Shown here piece by piece: positions 44,028-52,816 of a stretch of DNA of 64,000 bases (position 1 is the stretch's first letter; each line of letters opens with the position of its first letter). The notes under the pieces are model-generated. The model saw nothing but the letters and a program-made list of their open reading frames with translations, was not told the DNA's origin and searched no databases. The translations under genes were made by a program, and so were the position numbers. The stretch comes from Chitinophagaceae bacterium (GTDB taxonomy: Bacteria > Bacteroidota > Bacteroidia > Chitinophagales > Chitinophagaceae): positions 124,001-188,000 of the forward strand of contig JADJTY010000012.1 of the NCBI GenBank assembly GCA_016710935.1. Reading direction: 5' to 3'.

Positions 44028-44738
44028 CTAATCCAAAATTTTTACCTCTGTCCGCCTGTTCTGTGCCCTGCCTTCATCAGTTTTATTGCTGGCAATGGGT
44101 ACAGAAAGCCCATAACCTTTTGCAGTTACCCTGTTGGAATCTATACCTTTTGCAACAAGGTAATTTCTTACTGTATTTGCTCTTGCTTCAGATAATACCA
44201 GGTTGCTTTTTGCTGAGCCTACATTATCAGTATGGCCCTGCAGTTCAATGCGCTCATCTTCTTTTCTAACTAAATAAGCCACCAGTTCATCAAGTACTTT
44301 GTAAGAATCTTCTTCCAGGTCGGCCTTGCCGGTCTCAAAATTACAATCTTCCAGTACAAAACTTTTAGCGGGCAAAAACTGTATGTCAACTTTAAAAGGA
44401 TTTTTATAATAAGCCTTCCCTTCCAAGGGTGGAATTTCTAAAACAATATAACTGGTAGAATCTTTAAAACCCAGGATAAATATCTCGTACTTGTCTCCTG
44501 CCGGCAGGCGTGTTGTAAATTTACCAGTTGTATCTGTAAGTCCCTGGTATTCTCTGCCATTTAAACTACTTCTGAAAATTACAATTTCACGTGTAAGGAT
44601 ATTGCCTTTAAAATCGGTCATGCTTACATCAACGGGAGCATCTTTGGGTATAGCAGCATCCTGTACAGTTCCTGCCTGGCAAAAAACAATAAAAGGTGAT
44701 AATAAAACAATAAGGCTGCTGAGTATTTTTTGCTTCAT
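44028..44738 (-). CDS. OmpA-family protein with N-terminal CarboxypepD-like domain
   Basis: The 236 residues open with a signal peptide (about 1-20). A beta-sandwich like a carboxypeptidase-regulatory domain follows, with TDTTGKFTTRLPAGDKYEIF. The OmpA domain at about 120-236 has NFETGKADLEEDSYKVLDEL, ELQGHTDNVGS, LSEARANTVRNYL and RAQNRRTEVKI. No barrel region is present, so it may be a periplasmic peptidoglycan-binding protein. It is convergent with the sugar dehydrogenase gene. Confidence 0.9.
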   Translation of the reverse strand: MKQKILSSLIVLLSPFIVFCQAGTVQDAAIPKDAPVDVSMTDFKGNILTREIVIFRSSLNGREYQGLTDTTGKFTTRLPAGDKYEIFILGFKDSTSYIVLEIPPLEGKAYYKNPFKVDIQFLPAKSFVLEDCNFETGKADLEEDSYKVLDELVAYLVRKEDERIELQGHTDNVGSAKSNLVLSEARANTVRNYLVAKGIDSNRVTAKGYGLSVPIASNKTDEGRAQNRRTEVKILD

Positions 44739-44843
44739 TATAAACGGGGTTTAAGGTTTTAAAGATAATTATAAAAAAACAACTTTGTTTTTTTCAATTA
44801 TTGTGCCGCAGCATTGTTTTTTTGTTAAAGGATTGTAAATAAG

Positions 44844-45983
44844 TTACAGCCGTTGCTGCAGTTTAATAACCATTTCAGCCTTCCAACCTGCAAAATCGCC
44901 AGCCAGGATATGTTTGCGGGCCTCATCAACCAGCCACAAATAAAAAGCTAAATTGTGTACGCTGGCAATGGTAAGCCCCAAAAATTCTTTCGCTTTCATC
45001 AGGTGCCGTAAATAAGCCTTGCTATAGTAATTACTCATCGGGCAATCAATACCATCATCAATTACCGAAAAATCTTTTTCCCATTTCTTGTTGTCAATAT
45101 TAATTACACCATTGCTGGTAAACAACATGGCATTGCGGCCATTGCGGGTGGGCATAACACAATCAAACATATCTACACCCAAGGCTATGCTTTCTAAAAT
45201 ATTCCAGGGCGTACCAACGCCCATCAGGTAACGTGGTTTTTGCGCCGGTAAAATATCACAGCACAATTCGGTATACTCATACATCATCTCCATCGGCTCA
45301 CCTACACTCAGGCCTCCGATGGCATTACCGGTTGCATTTTTAGAAGCAATAAATTCAGCCGAAGCGGTGCGCAGGTCTTTGTAAGTACTGCCCTGCACTA
45401 TGGGAAACAAATTTTGTGTGTAGCCGTATTTATCAGGCGTAGAATTGAACCTTGCAAAGCATCGGTCTAACCAACGGTGCGTAAGCTCCATGCTGTCCTT
45501 TGCATAGGTATAATCGCTGGGGTAAGGTGGACATTCATCAAAAGCCATAATAATATCGCCGCCTATGATCCTTTGTGTGTCCATCACATTCTCCGGAGTA
45601 AATAAATGTTTGCTGCCATCAATATGACTCTGAAACAAAGCGCCTTCTTCGGTAAGTTTGCGGTTGTTGGCCAATGAAAAAACCTGGTACCCGCCACTGT
45701 CCGTTAAAATTGGTTTATTCCAGCCATTGAATTTGTGCAGACCACCGGCGGCTTCCAGTATTTCCAAACCAGGGCGCAGGTATAAATGATAGGTATTGCC
45801 CAGGATGATCTGTGCTTTCACTTCATCATGAAGTTGCTGCTGTGTTACCGCTTTTACGCTGCCAACGGTACCCACAGGCATAAAGATGGGAGTTAAGATC
45901 TCTCCATGGTCGGTGGTTATTTTTCCTGCCCTTGCTTTGGATAAAGTATCGGTATGTTGTAGATCGAATTGTAATGCGGCCAT
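44844..45983 (-). CDS. tgt: Queuine tRNA-ribosyltransferase
   Basis: This enzyme exchanges guanine-34 for the queuine precursor in tRNAs for Asp, Asn, His and Tyr. Motifs are MPVGTVGSVKAVTQQQL, HKFNGWNKPILTDSGGYQVF (catalytic Asp in DSGGYQ), and GVDMFDCVMPTRNGRNA. Zinc ligands in the C-terminal region are expected as CxxC...H, but are only partly clear. I chose Met at 45981-45983 (MAALQFDLQHTD, 379 residues). The 21 extra codons upstream only translate a repeat hairpin and poly-Asn. Confidence 0.94.
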   Translation of the reverse strand: MAALQFDLQHTDTLSKARAGKITTDHGEILTPIFMPVGTVGSVKAVTQQQLHDEVKAQIILGNTYHLYLRPGLEILEAAGGLHKFNGWNKPILTDSGGYQVFSLANNRKLTEEGALFQSHIDGSKHLFTPENVMDTQRIIGGDIIMAFDECPPYPSDYTYAKDSMELTHRWLDRCFARFNSTPDKYGYTQNLFPIVQGSTYKDLRTASAEFIASKNATGNAIGGLSVGEPMEMMYEYTELCCDILPAQKPRYLMGVGTPWNILESIALGVDMFDCVMPTRNGRNAMLFTSNGVINIDNKKWEKDFSVIDDGIDCPMSNYYSKAYLRHLMKAKEFLGLTIASVHNLAFYLWLVDEARKHILAGDFAGWKAEMVIKLQQRL

Positions 45984-46002
45984 TTTATTGTTGTTGTTGT
46001 TG

Positions 46003-46033
46003 ACCTCACCCAAACCCTCTCCAATGGAGAGGG
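46003..46033. repeat. CCTCACCC...CCCTCTCC hairpin repeat, copy at the tgt 5' end
   Basis: CCCTCTCC-AAT-GGAGAGGG (46015-46033) is preceded by CCTCACCCAAA. The same consensus, CCTCACCCCAACCCCTCTCC, is found at 47274-47371 and, in reverse complement, at 55214-55307. Confidence 0.75.
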
Positions 46034-46151
46034 CCCTGGAGCTCATGGTAATAATACTTTTTTATATTTATTTAAGATACCCAAGGTTTGATCCGGATTT
46101 TGACTTTTGATTTTTTCCTTTTTACTTACGCTCATTCCTTATTTTTGCTGC

Positions 46152-47273
46152 ATGAATTTTACCCAAATCGGGCAAATTGTTTTTTATGCTTTTTGCCTGG
46201 TAACCCTGATACAGCTTTTTTACTACCTGTTTTTCTTTATCAGACTGGCTGTTTACAAACCAAAAAAGAAAGCCGTTTCGCAAACACATCCGGTATCGGT
46301 AATAATTTGTGCCCGGGATGAAGCCGCAAATTTAGCGAAAAATCTGCCGGGAGCATTGGTTCAGCAATACAGTACAACCCATGAAGTGATCGTGGTGAAT
46401 GATAACTCCTTTGATGATACAAGGTATTTGCTGGAAGAATACCAGAAAACATACAGGCAACTGCAGGTGGTGGAACTGAAACAGGAAGCCAAACTGATAC
46501 CCGGTAAAAAATTTCCGCTAAGTGTTGGCATTAAAACAGCAAAACATGAAATTGTTTTATTGACCGATGCCGATTGTGTGCCCGCCAGCGAATTCTGGAT
46601 CGATAAAATGCAGGAAAGCTTTGATGAAAATACAGAAATTGTTTTAGGCTATGGGGCTTATCATAAAAAACCAGGACTTTTAAATAAAATTGTTCGCTGG
46701 GAAACCTTTCACACGGCACTGCAATATTTTTCTTATGCACTGGCAGGCAAACCTTACATGGGCGTGGGCCGCAACCTCAGTTATAAAAAAACAATTTTTT
46801 TCAGGCACAAAGGTTTTTCGGCACACAACAATATTCCCAGCGGTGATGATGACCTGTTTATTAACATGGCGGCCACAAAAAAAAATACAAGGATAAATAT
46901 CAATAAGGATGCCTTTACCTTAAGCGAACCTCCTAAAACCTGGGGCGCATGGATCAGGCAAAAGAACCGCCATTACAGCACCGGTAAATTTTACAAGCCG
47001 CTACATAAGTTTTTACTGGGCTTATATACTTTTTCGCATATTATGTTTTACCCGTTGCTGGCAGCATCATTAATATTTTATAACTGGCAACTGGCATTAA
47101 TTGTATTTGGCATCCGGTTTTTGATTCAGGGTATCATTTTATACCCCTGTATGAAAAAGCTACAGGAACTGGCCATGTATCCCTGGTTTATATTTATTGA
47201 TATCTGGATGTTTTTTTATTACCTGATATTTGCAGTAGCGGTATTTAAGAGGCCGAGGAAGGGCTGGAAGTAA
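46152..47273 (+). CDS. Membrane glycosyltransferase family 2
   Basis: The 373-residue enzyme opens with an N-terminal membrane helix (MNFTQIGQIVFYAFCLVTL). A GT-A fold follows, with VSVIICARDEAANL (nucleotide-sugar binding), VVNDNSFDDT and LTDADCVP (DxD-like). Two to three C-terminal transmembrane helices at about 295-370 follow. Such enzymes extend surface polysaccharides or glycolipids. Acceptor and sugar are unknown. The open frame has an earlier TTG, but Met at 46152 matches the membrane start. Confidence 0.88.
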   Translation: MNFTQIGQIVFYAFCLVTLIQLFYYLFFFIRLAVYKPKKKAVSQTHPVSVIICARDEAANLAKNLPGALVQQYSTTHEVIVVNDNSFDDTRYLLEEYQKTYRQLQVVELKQEAKLIPGKKFPLSVGIKTAKHEIVLLTDADCVPASEFWIDKMQESFDENTEIVLGYGAYHKKPGLLNKIVRWETFHTALQYFSYALAGKPYMGVGRNLSYKKTIFFRHKGFSAHNNIPSGDDDLFINMAATKKNTRININKDAFTLSEPPKTWGAWIRQKNRHYSTGKFYKPLHKFLLGLYTFSHIMFYPLLAASLIFYNWQLALIVFGIRFLIQGIILYPCMKKLQELAMYPWFIFIDIWMFFYYLIFAVAVFKRPRKGWK

Positions 47274-47371
47274 CCTCACCCCAACCCCTCTCCTTAAAGA
47301 GAGGGACCCGGGCCTCACCCAAACCCCCGTCCGACCGGGGTCATCCGGGCGGGCCTCTCCTGATGGAGAGG
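47274..47371. repeat. Tandem CCTCACCCCAACCCCTCTCC hairpin repeats
   Basis: Two copies lie in series: CCTCACCCCAACCCCTCTCC followed by TTAAAGAGAGGG, then CCTCACCCAAACCCCCG, a GC-rich insert (CCGACCGGGGTCATCCGGGCGGG) and CCTCTCC-TGAT-GGAGAGGG. They lie between the glycosyltransferase stop and rsmG. Confidence 0.75.
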
Positions 47372-47409
47372 GAACTCGAAGTTAAGCGGAGATTGTATTT
47401 TGATTTTTG

Positions 47410-47429
47410 TCCTGAGCGTAGTCGAAGGA
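47410..47429. repeat. Dispersed repeat TCCTGAGCGnAGTCGAAGGA, copy 2
   Basis: TCCTGAGCGTAGTCGAAGGA is a one-mismatch copy of 27065-27084. It lies 18 bp before the rsmG start, so it would be part of its leader. Confidence 0.7.
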
Positions 47430-47447
47430 TAACTTTTGACTTTTTTT

Positions 47448-48080
47448 ATGGAATTGATACAACATTATTTCAGTGATTTTACTCCGAAGCAGATAGAACA
47501 ATTTGCTGCGCTGAAAGATCTGTATGCCGATTGGAACTCAAAAATAAATGTCATCTCCCGCAAGGATATGGATAATTTTTATGAGCACCATGTTTTACAC
47601 TCACTGGCCATTGCAGCAAAATTTGAATTTACAAAAGATATGCAGGTGATGGACCTGGGCTGCGGTGGCGGTTTTCCGGGCATACCGCTTGCCATTATGT
47701 TTCCCGAAACAAAATTTCACCTCGTTGACAGTATCAATAAAAAACTAAAAGTAGTTACGGAAATAGCCAACGCCATTGGCCTTGATAATCTTACCACACA
47801 ACATAGCCGTGCAGAAGAGATCAGGAACAGGAAATTTGATGTGGTCATCTCCAGGGCCGTGGCTCCGTTAAAAGATCTGTGGTATTGGAGCAAGCCCTTA
47901 ATTCAAAAAAACAAGATAGCGCTTGCAGGTGTGCCCAACGGACTTATTTGCCTGAAAGGCGGCGATCTGGCACAGGAAATTCATGAGAGCGGATGCAAAC
48001 CAAGGGTTTGGGAAATAGAAAAAATATTCCCACAGCAGTTCTTTGTTGAAAAATACCTCTTATATATACCAGCCAGGTAA
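47448..48080 (+). CDS. rsmG: 16S rRNA (guanine-527-N7) methyltransferase
   Basis: The 210-residue SAM-dependent enzyme modifies G527 near the decoding centre. Landmarks: YADWNSKINVISRKDMDNFY, SAM motif I VMDLGCGGGFPGIPLAI and VVISRAVAPL. Start Met at 47448 (MELIQHYFSDF) is used; the open frame extends 4 codons to a TTG. Loss of rsmG gives low-level streptomycin resistance in other bacteria. Confidence 0.95.
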   Translation: MELIQHYFSDFTPKQIEQFAALKDLYADWNSKINVISRKDMDNFYEHHVLHSLAIAAKFEFTKDMQVMDLGCGGGFPGIPLAIMFPETKFHLVDSINKKLKVVTEIANAIGLDNLTTQHSRAEEIRNRKFDVVISRAVAPLKDLWYWSKPLIQKNKIALAGVPNGLICLKGGDLAQEIHESGCKPRVWEIEKIFPQQFFVEKYLLYIPAR

Positions 48081-48137
48081 TTTTTATTACCACTTTAGGG
48101 TATTGCTAAAACAAATTAATAACGCCACTTTTGCAAA

Positions 48138-48779
48138 ATGACAAATAACTCCGTTGCCATTGTAGAAGACAATAATGATATCCGCCAAGCCCTGGAACAG
48201 ATCATAGAATCTTCCCATGATTTTACCCTTGCAGGCTCCTGCATAACCGGCGAAGAAGCGATGTTGAAATTACCTATATTAAATCCGAAAGTTGTTTTAA
48301 TGGATATAGGCCTGGGAGATGGTATGAATGGCATTGAAGTAGTACGGGAATTAAAAGCAAGTAACCCCGATATATTATTTATGATGTGTACCATTTATGA
48401 GGAGGATGAAAAAATATTTGAGGCACTGCGTGCCGGTGCCAGCGGGTATATCTTAAAAAAGACGCAGCCAGCCAAACTGCTGGAAGGCATTACTGAGCTG
48501 ATACAGGGAGGAGCGCCCATGAGCAGCCAGATTGCCAGCAAAGTTGTTGCTGCCTTTCAAAATAAAGCTGTTGCAACACCCACCGGATCTTCACTGGAGG
48601 TACTTTCTAAAAGAGAGAATGAGATACTGGAAATGCTTTCAACCGGTCTCCTGTACAAAGAAATTTCTGATAAATTATCTATAACCACCGAAACTGTTCG
48701 CAAGCATGTGTATCATATTTATGAGAAGCTGCACGTTACAAACCGGGTTGAAGCGGTTAATAAATATTTTGGTCGATAA
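48138..48779 (+). CDS. NarL/FixJ-type response regulator, orphan
   Basis: The receiver domain (1-125) has phosphoacceptor Asp56 (VLMDIGL), the acidic pair EDNND near residues 10-14, Thr85 in MCTIY and Lys107/108 in ILKKTQP. The LuxR-type HTH at about 150-213 carries LSKRENEILEMLSTGLLYKE and TVRKHVYHIYEKLHV. It should act as a phosphorylation-controlled DNA-binding regulator. No histidine kinase is in the window, so its partner and targets are unknown. It ends at a strong bidirectional hairpin. Confidence 0.93.
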   Translation: MTNNSVAIVEDNNDIRQALEQIIESSHDFTLAGSCITGEEAMLKLPILNPKVVLMDIGLGDGMNGIEVVRELKASNPDILFMMCTIYEEDEKIFEALRAGASGYILKKTQPAKLLEGITELIQGGAPMSSQIASKVVAAFQNKAVATPTGSSLEVLSKRENEILEMLSTGLLYKEISDKLSITTETVRKHVYHIYEKLHVTNRVEAVNKYFGR

Positions 48780-48798
48780 AAAACTTTATTGCACAAAT

Positions 48799-48832
48799 AA
48801 AGAACCCCCTGAATGATTTCAGGGGGTTCTTT
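48799..48832. terminator. Bidirectional terminator between convergent genes
   Basis: AAAGAACCCCCTGAA/TTCAGGGGGTTCTTT has a perfect 15 bp stem with loop TGAT. It serves the response regulator (+) and the GNAT gene (-), whose stop codon lies in its right arm. Confidence 0.9.
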
Positions 48833-49355
48833 ATGCTAAAAACTTCCAAAGCCATTTATCTGTTTGCGGTGTTTTGCCTATCGGAAAATCGTGGGTATAG
48901 CCTGAATCTGCAAATCCATATTTTTCGTAAAATTTCTGTGCCCGTATATTATGTTCCCACACGCCAAGCCACACCACTTCATATTTTTTTTCATTTGCAA
49001 AACCAAGAAAAAGATCCATGAGCTTTTGTGCTATACCTTTTCCATGAAACCCGGCAAGCACATAGATCCTTTTTAGTTCAAGCGCCTTCCATCTTTTAAT
49101 TTCAGGAAAACTATTGTATGCTTCTTTAAACTGCAGATAGGCAACCGGCACGCCATCCGCTTCAGCAAAAAAACAATACATCTCTTCATCCAGTAATTCA
49201 CTTCCCAATTGCGCTGTGCTGTAAAACTGATCTAAAAAGGACAGCATATCAGCTTCGGTGCAGGTACCCGTAAACGTATCGTTAAATGTTTGCCGGGCCA
49301 TAAGGGATAAGACCGAAACATCATCAATACTGATCCTGCGGATATTTATTTCCAT
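48831..49355 (-). CDS. GNAT-family N-acetyltransferase
   Basis: The 174-residue protein shows the acetyl-CoA binding block LKRIYVLAGFHGKGIAQKLM (R/Q-x-x-G-x-A, here GKGIAQ). Near the C-terminus it has VWLGVWEHNIRAQKFYEKYG. It uses acetyl-CoA to acetylate an unknown amine. It lies 11 bp downstream of the M1 peptidase gene, so it may be co-transcribed with it. Confidence 0.88.
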   Translation of the reverse strand: MEINIRRISIDDVSVLSLMARQTFNDTFTGTCTEADMLSFLDQFYSTAQLGSELLDEEMYCFFAEADGVPVAYLQFKEAYNSFPEIKRWKALELKRIYVLAGFHGKGIAQKLMDLFLGFANEKKYEVVWLGVWEHNIRAQKFYEKYGFADSGYTHDFPIGKTPQTDKWLWKFLA

Positions 49356-49366
49356 TTAAACTTACA

Positions 49367-51301
49367 TTACCAGTTTAATTCAAGCAGGTTATTTTTCCTT
49401 TCCACATCAGCCATTCTTTTTGATGGGTCAAGCTCGGCAATCTTTATATCTGTTAACCTGCGTTTCATTTCAACAATATAAGTTGGATGCGTCCATTTCC
49501 ATGCTTCCAGTACTTCGCGCTTTTGTGCAGGCTGTTCATTTGGTTTGTTACCAAACATTAAATTCAACGGTATGTTGAACATCTCGGTACTGCCATCTTT
49601 GTAGGTCAGCTGCAGATCAACCGGCATTGGCATATGTCCTATTCTTTTTAAACGGATCTTGGATACACCGTTCTCTTCCCACAAACTGTCAATTTTATAA
49701 TCAATGGTTTTGGTGGTATTTACCCAGTATTCTTTATACCAGTCCAGCTGAATACCACTTATATCTTCTGCAACCCTGATCAGGTCATTTGCATTGGGAT
49801 GTTTAAAACGCCATTTATTGTAATACTCAAGCAATATCTTATTTCTTACTGCTGCACCAACAATGTAACCAAGCTGTTCCATAAACACTTCGCCCTTTGA
49901 ATATGCTGCCGTGCTGTATGCATAATTGCTGTTGTAATGATCGCTGTGTGTGGTCATCGGCTCTTCTAAACCACTTTTTGCCAGCGCAAAATAACTGAAG
50001 TAAGCACCACTATGGTCTTCCGGAGTAGTGGAAACGATCTCTTTTAAATTTTTATTGTTAGGATTTTGAACCAGTGCTTCCCGGAAACCCTGCAAAGCAG
50101 ATTTTTTATCATAAAATTTTGAAACCTGGTCTTCGGCATAACTGGTAAAACCTTCGTCCATCCAGGCATACATCGCTTCGTTGGTACCCAGCATCATCTG
50201 GTACCAGCTGTGCAGCCACTCATGAAAAACCGTTCCCAACCCAGGTCCCACCAACAATGTAGCCATTGGGTATTCCATACCACCGTCACCACCCTGAATA
50301 AAAGAATATTGCGGGTAAGGATATTTACCAAAATTATTTTCAATGAACGGCAAGGCTTTTGCAGCAGCAGTAAGTACAAGCGCCCATGCTGAATCATTTT
50401 TTGGATCGTTCTCCTTGTAATTATAAATAGAATGTAAAGTTGGTCCGCCATCAGGCATTTTATAAACCAGGTGTTTATATTCCGGATCGGCACACCAAAC
50501 AAAATCATGAATATTCTGACCCGTAAAACGCCAGCTCCTTTTTGCTTTGGTTGTAGGTTTTAATTCGGTGCCGGGTGCATCATAGCCCCAGCCAATTTCC
50601 TTTGCATTTACCAACACGCCTGTTCCGCCAATCTTGTACGATTTTTCAATATTAATGGTTACATCAAAATCACCCCATACCCCATAAAACTCCCTGGCAA
50701 CATAGGGTGTAGGATGCCAGCCTTCATAATCGTACTCACACATTTTAGGATACCACTGGGCCATACTGTATCGTACACCGGTTGTGGGATTATCTCTTCC
50801 ACTACGGCGAATCTGCAATGGAACCTGTGCTTCAAATTCCATGTCAAACACCACTTTCGTTTTTGATGCAATGGGTTTGGTTAAATTTACTTCCAGTATG
50901 GTTTCGTGGTATTTAAATGGCTGTGGTACTCCATTCATTTTTAAAGAAATTATTTTTTGATAGCCAATTTCATCCGGCTTCAAATTAAGAATACGGTCTT
51001 TAACCCTTCCATCCCAATCGGGCCTGCCATTTACCAAAACCTTACCCAACTCACGGCTTCTTGCATCCATGCTGCTGTTGGGCTGAAACGCATTAAAATA
51101 CAAATGATAAAATACTTTGGTAAGTGCAACCGGTGAATTATTACTGTATTCCAGTTTTTGTTTTCCGGTAAACCTGCTGGTGTTTACATCCATATCAATA
51201 TTCATAGTATACTTTACTGCCTGCTGCCAGCGGTCTGTTTGTGCAACAGCGAAAGCACTAACAGTTAATGCTGCAAAAAATAAAACAATCGTTTTCTTCA
51301 T
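49367..51301 (-). CDS. M1 family zinc metallopeptidase
   Basis: The 644-residue enzyme has a signal peptide (about 1-20). Its zinc site is HEWLHSWYQ, with the third ligand Glu 18 residues after the second His (WMDEGFTSYAE). The exopeptidase motif GXMEN appears as GGMEYP, so the usual Asn is Tyr here; this is a common variant in large M1-like proteins, but its effect on aminopeptidase activity is unclear. It is probably periplasmic or surface-exposed and degrades peptides. Confidence 0.92.
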   Translation of the reverse strand: MKKTIVLFFAALTVSAFAVAQTDRWQQAVKYTMNIDMDVNTSRFTGKQKLEYSNNSPVALTKVFYHLYFNAFQPNSSMDARSRELGKVLVNGRPDWDGRVKDRILNLKPDEIGYQKIISLKMNGVPQPFKYHETILEVNLTKPIASKTKVVFDMEFEAQVPLQIRRSGRDNPTTGVRYSMAQWYPKMCEYDYEGWHPTPYVAREFYGVWGDFDVTINIEKSYKIGGTGVLVNAKEIGWGYDAPGTELKPTTKAKRSWRFTGQNIHDFVWCADPEYKHLVYKMPDGGPTLHSIYNYKENDPKNDSAWALVLTAAAKALPFIENNFGKYPYPQYSFIQGGDGGMEYPMATLLVGPGLGTVFHEWLHSWYQMMLGTNEAMYAWMDEGFTSYAEDQVSKFYDKKSALQGFREALVQNPNNKNLKEIVSTTPEDHSGAYFSYFALAKSGLEEPMTTHSDHYNSNYAYSTAAYSKGEVFMEQLGYIVGAAVRNKILLEYYNKWRFKHPNANDLIRVAEDISGIQLDWYKEYWVNTTKTIDYKIDSLWEENGVSKIRLKRIGHMPMPVDLQLTYKDGSTEMFNIPLNLMFGNKPNEQPAQKREVLEAWKWTHPTYIVEMKRRLTDIKIAELDPSKRMADVERKNNLLELNW

Positions 51302-51342
51302 GAAATAATTTTTATAGCAGTAAATTTCGGTAAAATAGCTTT

Positions 51343-52026
51343 ATGAAAAACATAAAACTTATAAATGGCTTTCCATTTGTACAATACAGCAGGGATACAT
51401 ACCTGGCTGATGAAATGCTTGAAAGATCTGCATCCTTCAGCAAATGGATGGACACAAGGCGTACCTGTCGTGATTTTTCGGATAAACCCATACCCAAATC
51501 CGTAATTGAAAATATTATTTCAGCAGCATCAACAGCCCCAAGCGGTGCTCACAAACAACCCTGGACATTTTGTGTGGTGAGTAACCCTGAAATAAAAAAA
51601 CAAATTCGTGCAGAAGCCGAAAAAGAAGAATTTGAAAGTTATAATGGACGTATGCCTGAGGCATGGAAAAAAGACCTGCTTCCATTACAAACCGACTGGA
51701 AAAAAGAATTTCTGGAAATTGCCCCCTACCTCATTATTGTATTTAAAAAGAGTTATGATCTTGATGGGGAGGGGAATAAGACAAACACGTATTATGCCAA
51801 TGAAAGCTGTGGACTGGCTTGTGGTTTTTTATTAGCGGCCATACACCATGCCGGGCTTGTTGCTTTAACCCATACACCAAGTCCCATGAATTTTTTATGC
51901 AAAATTTTAGACCGGCCTGCAAATGAAAAACCATTTTTATTAATTCCTGTTGGCTATGCAGCCGATGCATGTTGGGTGCCGGATATACAGCGAAAAAAAT
52001 TACATGAAGTTAGCAGTTGGTATTAA
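51343..52026 (+). CDS. Iodotyrosine-deiodinase-like nitroreductase
   Basis: The 227-residue FMN enzyme belongs to the nitroreductase superfamily but matches the IYD (DEHAL1) branch: RRTCRDFSDKPIP, STAPSGAHKQPWTF, LTHTPSPMNFL and PVGYAA. The active-site lid residues known from human IYD (Glu157, Tyr161, Lys182) align with Glu96, Tyr100 and Lys121: same spacing of 4 and 21 residues around EFESY and TDWKKEFLE. IYDs reductively remove iodine or bromine from halotyrosines; bacterial homologues exist. Whether this one sees halotyrosine is inferred. It overlaps rsmI by 4 bp at the stops. Confidence 0.88.
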   Translation: MKNIKLINGFPFVQYSRDTYLADEMLERSASFSKWMDTRRTCRDFSDKPIPKSVIENIISAASTAPSGAHKQPWTFCVVSNPEIKKQIRAEAEKEEFESYNGRMPEAWKKDLLPLQTDWKKEFLEIAPYLIIVFKKSYDLDGEGNKTNTYYANESCGLACGFLLAAIHHAGLVALTHTPSPMNFLCKILDRPANEKPFLLIPVGYAADACWVPDIQRKKLHEVSSWY

Positions 52027-52688
52027 TGCTTACCCTCCACTACGATCACAATTTCTCCTTTCACTGTTTTTGCATTAAAATGATCATGTACTTCCTGTAA
52101 GGTACCTCGTGCATTTTCTTCAAATTTTTTGGTGAGCTCACGGCTTACACAACAATGCCTTTCGGCACCAAAGTATTGCATGAATTCGTTTAGTGTTTTT
52201 ACCAGCCGCATGGGGCTTTCATAAAAAACCATGGTCCTTTCTTCTGTTGCCAGTTTTTTCATCATGGTTTGCCGGCCTTTTTTTAGCGGCAAAAAACCTT
52301 CAAAGCAAAAACTATTAATGGGCAATCCACTGTTTACCAACGCGGGTACAAAAGCGGTTGCACCGGGCAAACATTCTACTTTGATATTATTTTTGATACA
52401 TTCTCTTACCAGTAAAAAAGCGGGGTCACTTATTCCCGGTGTACCGGCATCAGTAAGTAAGGCCATGGTTTTACCTCCGGCCAGTTGCTCAGTTAAATGT
52501 GCCAGTATTTTATGTTCGTTATGCTGATGATAAGGCGTGATGGGCTTTTGAACCTGGTAGTGATTTAAAAGTACAGAAGAAGTACGGGTATCTTCTGCAA
52601 GGATCAGATCTACCGATCTTAAAATTTCAACTGCCCTGAAAGTGATATCGCCAAGATTGCCAATGGGGGATGGAATAAGGTAAAGCAT
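52023..52688 (-). CDS. rsmI: 16S rRNA (cytidine-1402-2'-O) methyltransferase
   Basis: The 221-residue enzyme of the tetrapyrrole-methylase fold has MLYLIPSPIGNLGDITFRA, LAEDTRTSSVLL and LLTDAGTPGISDPAFLLV, the RsmI hallmarks. It methylates C1402 in the decoding site. Met at 52686-52688 is chosen; 21 upstream codons translate a CCCCCTAAAGGGGG-type repeat and are unlikely to be coding. Confidence 0.95.
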   Translation of the reverse strand: MLYLIPSPIGNLGDITFRAVEILRSVDLILAEDTRTSSVLLNHYQVQKPITPYHQHNEHKILAHLTEQLAGGKTMALLTDAGTPGISDPAFLLVRECIKNNIKVECLPGATAFVPALVNSGLPINSFCFEGFLPLKKGRQTMMKKLATEERTMVFYESPMRLVKTLNEFMQYFGAERHCCVSRELTKKFEENARGTLQEVHDHFNAKTVKGEIVIVVEGKH

Positions 52689-52816
52689 ACCCCCTAACCC
52701 CCTAAAGGGGGAACCTGGAGTATTATTGTTCTGAGATTGTTTATCACTCAAACCTTGATATGAATTTATATAATTGAACCACTTGTAGAGAAAGCCCCTT
52801 TAGGGGTTTGGGGTTA
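52689..52816. repeat. Inverted ACCCCCTAAAGGGGG-type repeats flanking the rsmI leader
   Basis: The left element has CCCCC-TAAA-GGGGG (52698-52711) preceded by CCCCCTAA. The right element at 52794-52816 has CCCCTTTAGGGG followed by TTTGGGGTTA. They are mirror images of each other, separated by about 80 bp. The right one overlaps the end of purS. Confidence 0.7.

Noticed and set aside
45984..46046. Upstream start for tgt
   Set aside because: The extra codons translate a dispersed hairpin repeat and an Asn run; the family start is at 45983.
52689..52751. Upstream start for rsmI
   Set aside because: The extension translates the CCCCCTAAAGGGGG repeat; the conserved MLYLIPSPIGN start is at 52688.
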